15,339 nt of DNA, taken from an uncultured Pseudomonadota bacterium (GTDB taxonomy: Bacteria > Myxococcota > UBA796). The notes under the pieces are model-generated. The model saw only the letters and a list, made by a program, of their open reading frames with translations, had not been told where the DNA came from and searched no databases. Shown here one piece after another: positions 1-8,122 of this stretch (positions within the stretch are counted from its first letter, which is position 1; the number at the start of each line of letters is the position of its first letter). The position numbers and the translations under genes were made by a program. The stretch lies in NCBI GenBank assembly GCA_913040875.1, contig CAJWHX010000032.1:1-15339 (forward strand), given 5' to 3'.

Positions 1-2198
1 GTCCAAATAATTTCTGCTGGGGGAACAGCCTCTGCAACTTCGGATGTTACAGGAGTCTTCAGGTCCTTTTCGGGGATGGCTTCTGTGGGAGCAATGCCTA
101 GGATCCGCATGGACTCTGCTGCGATTTCAGCAAATGCGGGAGCAGCGACAACACCACCATACGCATAGCCTTCCGTTGGTGTATCTACTGAGATTGCGAT
201 CGCCAGTCTTGGATTGTCTGCTGGGATCAATCCCACGAAAGAACCAATCCGATCTGTATCAGAGTACCCACCGGCGGCTGCCTTCTTCGCGGTTCCCGTT
301 TTCCCAGCCACTCGGTATCCTGGTACCTGTGCTCTCTTTGCTGTACCATCTTCGACAACGACTTCCATCATGGAGACCATTTGCTGAGCGACTTGTGGAG
401 AGATGACTTGCTCGAGTTCTGTAGGCTCAAAACGTTCCACAACCTCATTGTTTGGATCGGTGATCTCTTTGACGAGTAGCGGCTTCATCAAGACCCCATC
501 ATTGCCGAGTGCCGCATAGGCCATCGCAAGCTGTGTGAGAGTTGTTGTCAGCCCATAGCCATAGGACATTGTGATCAGTTCGATTTGTTTCACACGCGAA
601 GCATTGCGTAAGATGCCTCTAGGTTCGGCAGGAAAACCAAGACCGGTATCTTGACCAAGCCCAAATTTTCGGAGATAGTCGACGGTATTTTCTTTACCCA
701 ATTCCAAGGCGACCTTTGCTGCACCGATGTTCGAAGAATGCTGAATGACCTCTGTCACGGTTAAAATGTTTTTGGGGTGGTCGTCCCGAATACTTGCGCC
801 ATGGACTCTCCAATATCCGCCGTGACAATCAATCAGCGTCTCGGGTGTAAAGATCCCTTCGTTTAGAGCCGAGGCCACAACCAATGGTTTCAATACAGAA
901 CCAGCCTCGTAGGAGTCCACCAACCCGTGGTGGGTCAGCATTCCGTTTTGAAACACCGAGTTGTCATTGATATTTGCCGTGGGTTGAGTCGATGATGCAA
1001 GTATTTCACCTGTCTTTACATCCACTACGACAGCAAAGGCACTCTTTGCCTTTGTGCTTTCAACGGCTTTGGCGATCGCTTCATCGGTCACATGCTGGAT
1101 GCGTCGATCCAAAGTGAGTACAAGATTTTTTCCATCCTGCGCCTGCGGAGCCATTTCATCAGGAGTAAATTGGACCAGACTTTGATTTTGACGGTCACGA
1201 ATCCGTATGGTTGCAAACTCAGCTCCTCTAAGTACAGAATCGTATTGCTGCTCTAGGCCGCCAACACCGCGATGACTATATTGACTGAAACCACCCAGAA
1301 GGGGGGCGGCATCGGATTTACCAGTGTAATAACGGTATGTTTCTTCCGTTTGACTGATTCCACGAGCGCGAATATCTCTGAACGATTTTCTGAACGCGCG
1401 GTCGCCATTTTTGTACACCTCTCTCAGTTCCCGCATAAGATTCTGATAACTGAGTGGAGTGACCTCTTTGGCGATGACAAGGTATTGGCTGTCTTTTGCA
1501 CGTTTCGCTAGAATCTTTGCTTTGGTTTCGGTAGCGTCCAGAGCCAAATGTTTAGCGATGACAGATGAGACCAAATCGATGTGTTCAGTTGGAATGTGAA
1601 TGGGGCTGAGGATGACTTTATGAAGGGTGACGGTTGTAGCGATCAACTTGCCTTCTCGATCGAGGATGTCTCCTCTTCGTCCGCGGATGGTTTCTGTATT
1701 TTCATATTGCTGTTTGGTTACCTTTTCCAGCATTGGATTTGGCCACAGCATCAGATATCCAGCCCGCATGACCAAGACGCTGAGTCCCAGGGCTAGTAAT
1801 CCGCCGCCCACTTTTAAGCGTGTGGTCGAGTCTGTGCGTAGACTTATATCTGCAATTTCAGCCTCGTTGGATACATCAAACCATTTTTGAATACGTTGCC
1901 ACAGGGGCTCTTTTGGTGGGACTGGTGGGTTGAATCGACTTCGACTGGCTTTTGAACTGGTTGCTTTAACTGTCTTTGGTGGTGTTCGACGACGAGTGCT
2001 GTTTGTGGTCCTAGAAACAGATTCCGATGACGTTTTTGAACGGCTTCGTTGTCGTTTGGTGGTCGAAGATGTATTTGTGTCTGCAGATCGTTTTCGTCTG
2101 CGAGGTCTGCCGTTTGTAGAAGAAGTATTCGATACGCTTCTAGATTTAGAGCCTTTACGAGAGGGGCTTTGTGAACGATGGTCCTTATCTGAGCTCAC
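1..2198 (-). CDS. ftsI: Septal peptidoglycan transpeptidase FtsI (PBP3), 3' end beyond window
   Basis: FtsI is a class B penicillin-binding protein: a DD-transpeptidase that crosslinks septal peptidoglycan in the periplasm as part of the divisome. About 732 residues are visible. Residues 1-125 are a Ser/Thr/Arg/Lys-rich cytoplasmic tail, about 128-152 are one membrane helix, and a dimerisation region follows (RGRRGDILDREG, typical of class B PBPs). The transpeptidase domain has SVLK (nucleophile Ser434, Lys437), SSN (488-490) and KTGT (from Lys633). An Ala/Pro/Glu-rich linker follows KTGT near the left edge, so a PASTA domain may lie outside the window (inference). I chose the GTG at 2198 because a strong ribosome site (GAGGTGGG, 2202-2209) precedes it and it overlaps the ftsL stop codon by 4 bp, implying translational coupling. 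The tail is unusually long; FtsI proteins usually have a few tens of residues before the helix. Identity is very secure; the start is fairly secure. Confidence 0.96.
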   Translation of the reverse strand, partial: MSSDKDHRSQSPSRKGSKSRSVSNTSSTNGRPRRRKRSADTNTSSTTKRQRSRSKTSSESVSRTTNSTRRRTPPKTVKATSSKASRSRFNPPVPPKEPLWQRIQKWFDVSNEAEIADISLRTDSTTRLKVGGGLLALGLSVLVMRAGYLMLWPNPMLEKVTKQQYENTETIRGRRGDILDREGKLIATTVTLHKVILSPIHIPTEHIDLVSSVIAKHLALDATETKAKILAKRAKDSQYLVIAKEVTPLSYQNLMRELREVYKNGDRAFRKSFRDIRARGISQTEETYRYYTGKSDAAPLLGGFSQYSHRGVGGLEQQYDSVLRGAEFATIRIRDRQNQSLVQFTPDEMAPQAQDGKNLVLTLDRRIQHVTDEAIAKAVESTKAKSAFAVVVDVKTGEILASSTQPTANINDNSVFQNGMLTHHGLVDSYEAGSVLKPLVVASALNEGIFTPETLIDCHGGYWRVHGASIRDDHPKNILTVTEVIQHSSNIGAAKVALELGKENTVDYLRKFGLGQDTGLGFPAEPRGILRNASRVKQIELITMSYGYGLTTTLTQLAMAYAALGNDGVLMKPLLVKEITDPNNEVVERFEPTELEQVISPQVAQQMVSMMEVVVEDGTAKRAQVPGYRVAGKTGTAKKAAAGGYSDTDRIGSFVGLIPADNPRLAIAISVDTPTEGYAYGGVVAAPAFAEIAAESMRILGIAPTEAIPEKDLKTPVTSEVAEAVPPAEIIW

Positions 2199-2569
2199 TG
2201 TCCCACCTCGTAGATGTCAATCGTGTCTACATTGCGTTCAAGATTCCATGTTTCAACCTGTCTTTCGATCGAAGCAGGATCCAGAAGGAGGTTCAGTTCA
2301 AGCTGTAACCGATGATTTTCTTCAAGGGCTTTGCGGTAGTCGTTTTGTGCGTTCCCCATTGCGACTTTGGCTTCATTGATATCCAGTCTAGACCAAAGAA
2401 GTGTCAAAAAACAGGTTATGAGTACCAGCAGAACCAAGAGATATTTGCTCAATGTATTGACTTCTACGTCGGGTAAAATAGGGATGTGTAAATTTTGGGC
2501 AGAAGCCAGACGATCTGTCTGTGTGACGTCTTCAAATAAAATGTTGTCTGTTTTTTCTGTTTTTTCCAT
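2195..2569 (-). CDS. ftsL: FtsL-like cell division protein
   Basis: This is a 124-residue bitopic membrane protein with an N-terminal cytoplasmic part (1-40), one hydrophobic helix (about 43-59), and a periplasmic region (60-105) with the heptad-like Leu/Ala/Glu pattern of a coiled coil. That architecture, the size, and the position between rsmH and ftsI identify it as FtsL, which pairs with FtsB and FtsQ to recruit and activate FtsW-FtsI. FtsL sequences diverge strongly, so the call rests mainly on topology and synteny. The start has a GGAAG ribosome site 5 nt upstream. It lies 60 bp downstream of rsmH and its TGA overlaps the GTG of ftsI. The intervening 60 bp are AT-rich with no clear terminator, so I infer one transcript. 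Confidence 0.85.
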   Translation of the reverse strand: MEKTEKTDNILFEDVTQTDRLASAQNLHIPILPDVEVNTLSKYLLVLLVLITCFLTLLWSRLDINEAKVAMGNAQNDYRKALEENHRLQLELNLLLDPASIERQVETWNLERNVDTIDIYEVGQ

Positions 2570-2629
2570 GATGGCTTCCGATAGAACGGTAAATATATAG
2601 TCTAATTTTAGTGAAAAATAAAGGTTTCA

Positions 2630-3541
2630 TCACAATTTTTCAAGAACACGTAGGCGAGCGGAGCGTGCTCTAGGGTGTGGATCTTCAGTGCCTGCGATGC
2701 CTTTTCGAGTCAAGATTCTTCCAGTAGCGGGAATCATTGGATTTCCATAGGCATCTTTGGGGGCGTTGTGACTGGTACAGTCTTTGAAGAAGTGCTTGAC
2801 GATACGGTCTTCAAGAGAGTGAAAGGAAATGACGGCTAGACGTCCACCAGAGCGTAGTGCCGTGAGTGCAGCCGGAAGGGCATGTTCGAGCTGTCCCATT
2901 TCGTCATTAACAGCAATCCGAATGGCTTGAAAAGAACGTGTGGCAGGATGTGTCCGACTATTCCTGTATCCCGAAGCAGTTCGAATGCATTCGGCCAGTT
3001 CCAATGTTCGATGCCACGGTCGTCCTTCTACAATCGCTTTTGCAATACGTCTCGATCGAGGTTCGTCTCCATATCGATAGAGAACATTGGCGAGATCCGT
3101 TTCGCTGATGGTGTTGAGCCATTCTGAAGCTGGACGAAGGCCTTCGCGATCCATTCGCATGTCTAAGGGCCCATCCTTTTGAAACGAAAATCCACGTTCT
3201 CCAACATCCAGTTGTGGTGAAGACACTCCCAAATCCATTAGAATACCGTCACAAGTATTGGATTCAATGGTTTTCAAAATCTCTGCAAATGCACCGTGTT
3301 GAATGTCAACTCGATTTCCGTAAGACGAGAGTCGTTCGGAAGCGACTTTGATAGCTAGGGCATCTCTGTCGATACAGAGGAGGTGATTGTGGGGGTGGTT
3401 GTTTAAAATGGCGGTAGAATGACCAGCACCACCAACAGTACAGTCCACAAATTGTCTACGCAGCTCTGGATCTACGGTCGGGCAGAGCCAGTGAATGGTC
3501 TGGGATAAAAGTACGGAATGGTGATCAAATGGTGTGGACAT
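2630..3541 (-). CDS. rsmH: 16S rRNA (cytosine1402-N4)-methyltransferase RsmH (MraW)
   Basis: RsmH uses S-adenosylmethionine to methylate N4 of C1402 in 16S rRNA, in the ribosomal P site. At 303 residues it is full length (the family is about 300-315). Visible family signatures are the N-terminal HHSVLL, the SAM-binding VDCTVGGAGHS, MDLGVSSPQLD, RGFSFQKDGPLDMRMD, HPATRSFQAIRI and ISFHSLEDRIVK, with the usual Arg-rich C-terminus. The ATG at 3541 starts the protein where homologues start, although no strong ribosome site precedes it. It is the first gene of the rsmH-ftsL-ftsI run. A sigma70-like promoter lies 30-58 bp upstream. The usual preceding gene mraZ is not present. Confidence 0.97.
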   Translation of the reverse strand: MSTPFDHHSVLLSQTIHWLCPTVDPELRRQFVDCTVGGAGHSTAILNNHPHNHLLCIDRDALAIKVASERLSSYGNRVDIQHGAFAEILKTIESNTCDGILMDLGVSSPQLDVGERGFSFQKDGPLDMRMDREGLRPASEWLNTISETDLANVLYRYGDEPRSRRIAKAIVEGRPWHRTLELAECIRTASGYRNSRTHPATRSFQAIRIAVNDEMGQLEHALPAALTALRSGGRLAVISFHSLEDRIVKHFFKDCTSHNAPKDAYGNPMIPATGRILTRKGIAGTEDPHPRARSARLRVLEKL

Positions 3542-3570
3542 TAGGCTTGACTTGTCAATAGAGATAATTT

Positions 3571-3599
3571 AGTATACAATCTCTTCCCTCGACGCGCAA
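3571..3599 (-). promoter_or_regulatory. Candidate sigma70 promoter for rsmH-ftsL-ftsI
   Basis: On the minus strand a TATACT -10 hexamer (3571-3576, 5/6 to consensus) lies 17 bp from a weak TTGCGC -35 (3594-3599, 3/6). It sits in the 83-bp gap between the DUF3006-like stop and the rsmH ATG, where a promoter for the division genes would be expected. A TTGACA just before the ATG is too close to the start codon to act as a -35 for this gene. Confidence 0.5.
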
Positions 3600-3624
3600 T
3601 TTCAATTCACAGATTTACTAAAAA

Positions 3625-3945
3625 TTATTCTGTTTCTGCATACCTGATATCCCAATATACAGATACTCGTCCACGCCAATCAGGACTAATCGGTAGGTAT
3701 AGAGGGGCGATCCCATCGCATTTCATCCAGAGTGAAGATCTTGATCGTTCAGATACTGGATTGAGTTTGCAGTTCGATAACGGTACACGTTCAATCTCAA
3801 TGATCAGTACATCGCCTTCCTCCACTGAGGTTGGAAGCCATTTGGTATCGACGATTGAAAGGGTCTCATTTTCCCATTCTACTACTGCAACATCATCGTC
3901 GATTTGGTCTACCACAATGGTGGTCATCCATAGTTTCCATATCAT
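3625..3945 (-). CDS. DUF3006-like small protein, coupled to comM
   Basis: This 106-residue protein has an N-terminal half (about 7-55) that looks like DUF3006: a beta-strand-rich run VVDQIDDDVAVVEW, then a Leu-Pro-containing segment, then EEGDVLIIEI. DUF3006 proteins are small, probable beta-barrel proteins of unknown function. The C-terminal 45 residues (Trp-, Arg- and Tyr-containing) match nothing I recognise, making it slightly longer than typical members. The ATG at 3945 overlaps the comM stop by 4 bp (ATGA), with a GGAGG site 7 nt upstream. An internal ATG at residue 7 would start the conserved part, but the ribosome site favours the first. No signal peptide or membrane segment is seen. 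Coupling to comM suggests co-expression but does not establish a shared function. Confidence 0.75.
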   Translation of the reverse strand: MIWKLWMTTIVVDQIDDDVAVVEWENETLSIVDTKWLPTSVEEGDVLIIEIERVPLSNCKLNPVSERSRSSLWMKCDGIAPLYLPISPDWRGRVSVYWDIRYAETE

Positions 3946-5459
3946 TGGACAACCTCCGATGTGACTCTATAGCCAATGGCTTCAGCAATGTGCTGTTTGG
4001 ATATTTGTTCGACTTCATCTAAGTCTGCAATCGTTCGAGCGACCTTGATGACTCGGCTTACAGATCTAGCCGACAACAGCTCTTGATTCGCAATATCGAT
4101 GAGCCAACGTTGGCATTCTGACGCTAATTGACAGTGTTCCCACAATCCTTCTCCTTGTAGGTCAGCATTGCAACGAAATTCAGAGTTTGTATACCGCTGT
4201 GTTTGTTTACTTCTACAGGATTGTACACGACTGCGAATGACGTCTGAAGGTTCGGGATCCGTTTGGTCAAAAAATTGACTCGTTGTGATCGGTTCTACCC
4301 AAATGTGTAAATCGATCCTATCTAGGATTGGACCGCTAAGTTTGCTTGCATATCGCTGCAGCTGTGATTGCGAACACGTGCAAATTTTGTCTGGATGAAA
4401 TCTCCATCCACAAGGACATGGATTGACGGCTGCGATCAAAGTGCATTTCGCAGGAAAGGACGCCTGTCCAGATGCTCGTGTAATGGTCACTTCACCATCC
4501 TCTAGAGGTGTTCGAAGGGACTCGAGGACATCTCTTCTATATTCAGCCATTTCGTCTAAGAATAGAATGCCGTTGTGCGCCAGTGACACTTCGCCCGGTA
4601 ACAGTTTGGAATTTCCAATCATCCCTGCTGTAGAGATGGAATGATGTGGCGATCGAAATGGTCTTTCCATCACCAATCCATCTCGTATGAGTATGCCAGC
4701 ACACGAGTGAATACGAGTCACATCTATGGCTTCTTGCAAAGTGAGTTTGGGTAGAATGGTGGACATCCGTTTTGCCAGCATACTTTTCCCACATCCCGGT
4801 GCACCAATCATCAGCACATTGTGTCCTCCAGCTGCAGCTATCTCCAGAACTCGTTTTGGTGTGTCATGCCCTCGAACTTCAGACATATCAAGGGATGATT
4901 TTGGATAAACAGACACGTTGGATATTTCTGCTGGAGTCACATCTTCTCCAGACAAGTATGATATTGCATCTGTTAAGGTGTTGCATCCGATGCAATCTAC
5001 TTCTGTAATCACAGAGACTTCTTTCCAATTGTCCATTGGTAAGATCATCTGCTGATAGCCCATAGACTTTGCTAGAAGCGCCACAGATAAGGCGCCTCGA
5101 ATGGGTCTTAGGGCCCCTGACAAGGCAAGTTCTCCAATCACCAAGCATTGAGATAAATCGATTTTGCTTTCCAATTGACCATCCATTTGCAATATTGCCA
5201 TGGCTATGGGTAAATCAAACATGGTGCCTGACTTTTTGAGTCCCGCTGGTGCTAGGTTGATGACCACTCTTTTTCGAGGGAATTGGAATCCCGAATTTTG
5301 AATGGCCGATCGAATCCGATCTGCACTTTCGCGAATGGCACCATCTGGTAAACCTACGATCGAAACAGCGGGTAACCGACGTAGGAGATCTACTTCTACT
5401 CGAATGGGGTGACCATCTACTCCCACAACGGTTGCAGTATGAATGGGTTGAATATGCAT
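3942..5459 (-). CDS. comM: ComM/YifB AAA+ ATPase (Mg-chelatase-like)
   Basis: ComM is a cytoplasmic hexameric AAA+ helicase that promotes branch migration when transformed single-stranded DNA is integrated; it is also widespread in bacteria not known to be competent. The 505 residues show the family order. An N-terminal ChlI-like domain (1-170) carries GLPDGAIRES and NLAPAGLKK. The AAA+ core has Walker A GAPGCGKS (219-226), Walker B ILFLDE (298-303) and an arginine-finger segment LDRID. The cysteine motif NPCPCG (346-351) with a following CTC (359-361) is also present. A C-terminal lid helical domain completes it. I chose the ATG at 5459 over an in-frame TTG at 5501 because GGAG lies 8 nt upstream (5468-5471) and homologues begin near here. 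It overlaps the DUF3006-like gene. Identity is very secure; transformation competence is not shown. Confidence 0.95.
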   Translation of the reverse strand: MHIQPIHTATVVGVDGHPIRVEVDLLRRLPAVSIVGLPDGAIRESADRIRSAIQNSGFQFPRKRVVINLAPAGLKKSGTMFDLPIAMAILQMDGQLESKIDLSQCLVIGELALSGALRPIRGALSVALLAKSMGYQQMILPMDNWKEVSVITEVDCIGCNTLTDAISYLSGEDVTPAEISNVSVYPKSSLDMSEVRGHDTPKRVLEIAAAGGHNVLMIGAPGCGKSMLAKRMSTILPKLTLQEAIDVTRIHSCAGILIRDGLVMERPFRSPHHSISTAGMIGNSKLLPGEVSLAHNGILFLDEMAEYRRDVLESLRTPLEDGEVTITRASGQASFPAKCTLIAAVNPCPCGWRFHPDKICTCSQSQLQRYASKLSGPILDRIDLHIWVEPITTSQFFDQTDPEPSDVIRSRVQSCRSKQTQRYTNSEFRCNADLQGEGLWEHCQLASECQRWLIDIANQELLSARSVSRVIKVARTIADLDEVEQISKQHIAEAIGYRVTSEVVQ

Positions 5460-5728
5460 GAGCAATGCTCCTTTAAATGGGGTGAGCCATCGCAGAAGCA
5501 AAGTTTGTGCCTATTTATTTGGATGTATAAGTGTATGTAATCATTGAATAAAATGTGCTTTGTATAAGATTGTTGTCACTTATTGACGAAAATAATGACG
5601 GATTCTTAAAAGGGTACACTGACAGAGTCTTGCGTAGCGACATACATTTCGTCAGTTCACATGTCAGTTCGATATGGTGTCTGATTTTTTACAGTCACCT
5701 GTATTGTTGGAGCAAGAGGTACTCAGGT
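5460..5728. other. Intergenic region upstream of comM
   Basis: This AT-rich gap separates the comM start from the stop of the LOG-family gene, both on the minus strand. It should hold the comM promoter, but only weak -35/-10 matches were found (TCGTCA, 17 bp, TATACA). A short direct repeat GTCAGTTC occurs at 5651-5658 and 5663-5670. The small hairpin next to an A/T run near 5690 is not oriented as a terminator for the minus-strand gene. No RNA gene or open reading frame with coding character was seen. Confidence 0.4.
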
Positions 5729-6307
5729 TTATAGCTGGGTCTTTAAATCGACAAATTCGACTTGGGACATCGCTGACAGCAAGTCTTCTAGATTGTCTTC
5801 ACAGCACATTAAACTCCGATGTGCCGATCCAATAAATCCTTCTGTTGTCGCGTGGTCCACCCATTGTACAATGCCACTGTAAAAGTTCTTGAAGTTCAAT
5901 AGACCAATCGGCTTGGAATGTACATTGATTTGACTCCACGTAATCACCTCCATAACCTCTTCCATTGTACCGTATCCTCCGGGGAGACCAATAAATCCAT
6001 CTGCCAACTGTGCCATCAGGGCTTTTCGTTCATGCATACCTTGTGTCACAAAGATCCGGCTTAGGTTTGGATGCGATAGTTCTAAGGTTTCTAGACTCTT
6101 TGGAATGACTCCGATCACCTCTCCATTTGATGAGAGCGCTCCATCAGCCACGGCTTTCATCAGACCAACATTTCCTCCACCATAGACGACTCCGATGTGT
6201 CTCAGCGCTAACTGACTTCCGACTTCAAAAGCCAAGTCTGTATAGGATTTGTCTACTCGATTGCTTGAACCACAATATACTGCGAGTCGTTTTTTTTGAA
6301 TGTTCAT
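5729..6307 (-). CDS. LOG-family nucleotide 5'-monophosphate phosphoribohydrolase
   Basis: This 192-residue Rossmann-fold protein belongs to the LOG (Lonely Guy) family, also annotated as TIGR00730. Members cleave the N-glycosidic bond of nucleoside 5'-monophosphates, releasing a free base (cytokinin in plants and some bacteria) and ribose 5-phosphate. The diagnostic motifs are present: YCGSSN (11-16), GGGNVGLMKAVADGA, the Arg-Lys pair in MHERKALM (Arg94) and PGGYGTMEE (109-117, with catalytic Glu117). Length matches the family. It starts at an ATG with a GAGAG site 8 nt upstream and is divergent from the ceramidase-like gene. The substrate cannot be told from sequence; the protein may act on AMP or other nucleotides rather than cytokinins. 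It has no functional link to its neighbours that I can see. Confidence 0.92.
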   Translation of the reverse strand: MNIQKKRLAVYCGSSNRVDKSYTDLAFEVGSQLALRHIGVVYGGGNVGLMKAVADGALSSNGEVIGVIPKSLETLELSHPNLSRIFVTQGMHERKALMAQLADGFIGLPGGYGTMEEVMEVITWSQINVHSKPIGLLNFKNFYSGIVQWVDHATTEGFIGSAHRSLMCCEDNLEDLLSAMSQVEFVDLKTQL

Positions 6308-6436
6308 TGTTTGTGCTCTCTGAATCGTGGTCTATATTCCTTCATGAATGGAGTATAGAATGGGTAACAGATGAATGCTCAGATGGCGATGTGGTTGGTT
6401 TTGTGCTATCTTCAAGGATATATTTGAGGTAACGAG

Positions 6437-8122
6437 ATGTTGTTTTGGCTTGGCTTAGCGTGTTCTGGAAACAAAGAACAAGACTCTGCGAATGTACAGG
6501 AAGGGTGGCGGCCAACACAGGTATGCCCCGGTGATGAAGGCTGCGCATCTTCAACGGGTGTCTTTCAGGTTGGAGCGAGTGCAAAGGTCATCACACCGAC
6601 ATGCTTTGAGCAGTGGGATGATGTTGATGGAAACAATCGATACGCTTCGAGTGTAGATGTTGTTTTGGATTGTGGTTGCGATCAACTCTGTCCCGGTGAT
6701 GATGGGTATATATCTTCGGACGAAGGTGAAGGTGACGGTATCTTTGATGCGATTTGGCTCGCTGGCTACAATTCTGCACGACCTGCTAATTTTGTCCATG
6801 ATGACATCTGGGCTAGAACGCTATTCCTTAGTCAAGGCGATGTCGATGTCGCCCTTGTATCTGTTGATCTGGTGGGGTTCTTTTGGAGTGATGTAGAGCT
6901 GCTTCGAGAACGATTGGCAATACAACTTCCGGAACTGGATCACCTGATCGTTTCGAGTACCCATGTGCACTCTGGACCAGACGTATTGGGTCAATGGGGT
7001 AGAATTCCTGGTACCACAGGTCGAAACTATCGATACCAAGAAGAACTCTATGCAGCGATCGTTGAGGGAGTCTTGGAGGCGTGGGATTCTAAGGAAGAGG
7101 CTTCGATGTCTGTTGGATCCGTAGATACTAGTACGTATTCTTCGGAAAAGGGTTCACGAAATATCATTCACGATTTACGAGACCCAAAGATCATTGATAC
7201 CGAACTGGGCGTTGCACATTTCACCAATTCTGTTGGGGATACGATTGCAACCATGGTGAGTTTTGGCAATCATCCCGAAGTCTTAACGGGGTCCTCATTG
7301 GGGATTACATCTGATTTTACTGACGCAACTCGGCGAGGCGTGGAAAATGGCGTCGTCTATCCAAATAAAGAAATTCCAGGCGTCGGTGGTGTTTGTGTGT
7401 ATGTGTCTTCAACCGTTGGTGGGATGATGTCTCCATTGCGCGTCGAGGTCACAGATGGCTCTGGTCAATCTTATCAAGACAACACCTTCGACAAGTCAGA
7501 TGCACTTGGTAACGTGATGGCTGAACTCACGCTGGAGGCCATCGGTGGTGCTCAATCAGTCCTCGAACCGAGTCTGTCATTTGCTGTGCAAGAGTTTGAC
7601 CTACCCATCGAGAATATACTCTTTCAGGCTGCGTTTCAGTCAGGGATGTTCGATCGGTCACTGTCAAACTATGCGGACGGAGAGACGCTTGATCCCTACA
7701 AGATCCCTTTGGTGACAACAGAGATCAGTACATTGGACGTCGGAAATATTCGCCTGCAGACGGTTCCAGGAGAGTTGCTTCCGGAACTCGCCATAGGAGG
7801 GTATACGGATCCGAATCAGCCTTATACGGATCTTGAGGAGATTGTTTCAGATGACAACCCGAACCCACCAGATTTGTCACAGGCTCCGGAGGGACCGTAC
7901 ATCAAAGATGTCATGGCTGCAGAGCACAACTGGATCATAGGCCTTGGAAACGATGAACTTGGGTATTTTGTGCCGTCTTACAACTATCAACTCTCGGATA
8001 CGAGTCCTTATTTCAATGAAGCCGAAGGAGATCATTACGAAGAAACCAATTCTCTTGGTCCATCGGCATATCCAATAGTTGAATCGGAGATCCATGGCTT
8101 GTTAGAGTGGATGAATCAATGA
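6437..8122 (+). CDS. Neutral/alkaline ceramidase-like lipoprotein
   Basis: This is a 561-residue lipid-anchored hydrolase of the neutral ceramidase family, which cleaves the amide bond of ceramides to sphingoid base and fatty acid with zinc. The family order is clear: VGASAKVITP (45-54), THVHSGPD (175-182, zinc ligands), FGNHPEVL (His279), VGGMMSP matching the nucleophile motif (Ser332), VPGE (zinc ligand Glu446), LGNDELGYF, and YEETNSLGP near the C-terminus. The leader is only 8 residues before Cys9 (MLFWLGLAC); an in-frame TGA 9 nt upstream rules out a longer leader, and GAGG lies 7 nt before the ATG. Residues about 52-107 form an acidic Asp/Gly/Glu-rich insertion with four cysteines. The C-terminal Ig-like domain of longer ceramidases appears to be missing. 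The family call is good, but ceramide as substrate is inferred. It is coupled to the downstream dnaJ-like gene. Confidence 0.85.
   Translation: MLFWLGLACSGNKEQDSANVQEGWRPTQVCPGDEGCASSTGVFQVGASAKVITPTCFEQWDDVDGNNRYASSVDVVLDCGCDQLCPGDDGYISSDEGEGDGIFDAIWLAGYNSARPANFVHDDIWARTLFLSQGDVDVALVSVDLVGFFWSDVELLRERLAIQLPELDHLIVSSTHVHSGPDVLGQWGRIPGTTGRNYRYQEELYAAIVEGVLEAWDSKEEASMSVGSVDTSTYSSEKGSRNIIHDLRDPKIIDTELGVAHFTNSVGDTIATMVSFGNHPEVLTGSSLGITSDFTDATRRGVENGVVYPNKEIPGVGGVCVYVSSTVGGMMSPLRVEVTDGSGQSYQDNTFDKSDALGNVMAELTLEAIGGAQSVLEPSLSFAVQEFDLPIENILFQAAFQSGMFDRSLSNYADGETLDPYKIPLVTTEISTLDVGNIRLQTVPGELLPELAIGGYTDPNQPYTDLEEIVSDDNPNPPDLSQAPEGPYIKDVMAAEHNWIIGLGNDELGYFVPSYNYQLSDTSPYFNEAEGDHYEETNSLGPSAYPIVESEIHGLLEWMNQ

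Noticed and set aside
196..203. GCGATCGC as evidence of a cyanobacterial (HIP1-bearing) genome
   Set aside because: Only two copies occur in 15 kb, both in ftsI, far below the density seen in HIP1-rich cyanobacteria. The gene content does not suggest that group.
1930..2379. 149-codon plus-strand open frame opposite the start of ftsI and end of ftsL
   Set aside because: It is antisense to the Arg/Ser-rich FtsI tail, whose composition removes stops on the other strand. The translation is Arg/Val/Leu-biased with no domain or ribosome site.
5460..5501. Upstream TTG start extending ComM by 14 residues
   Set aside because: The ATG at 5459 has a good ribosome site and matches where ComM homologues begin. 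The extension has no family counterpart.
5681..5705. Short hairpin ACAG-GTGA-CTGT next to a six-base A/T run downstream of the LOG gene
   Set aside because: For the minus-strand transcript the run is A, not U, and the stem is only 4 bp, so it would not terminate.
6419..6424. TATATT as a -10 box for the ceramidase-like gene
   Set aside because: Transcription would start inside the ribosome site and no convincing -35 lies at 16-18 bp.
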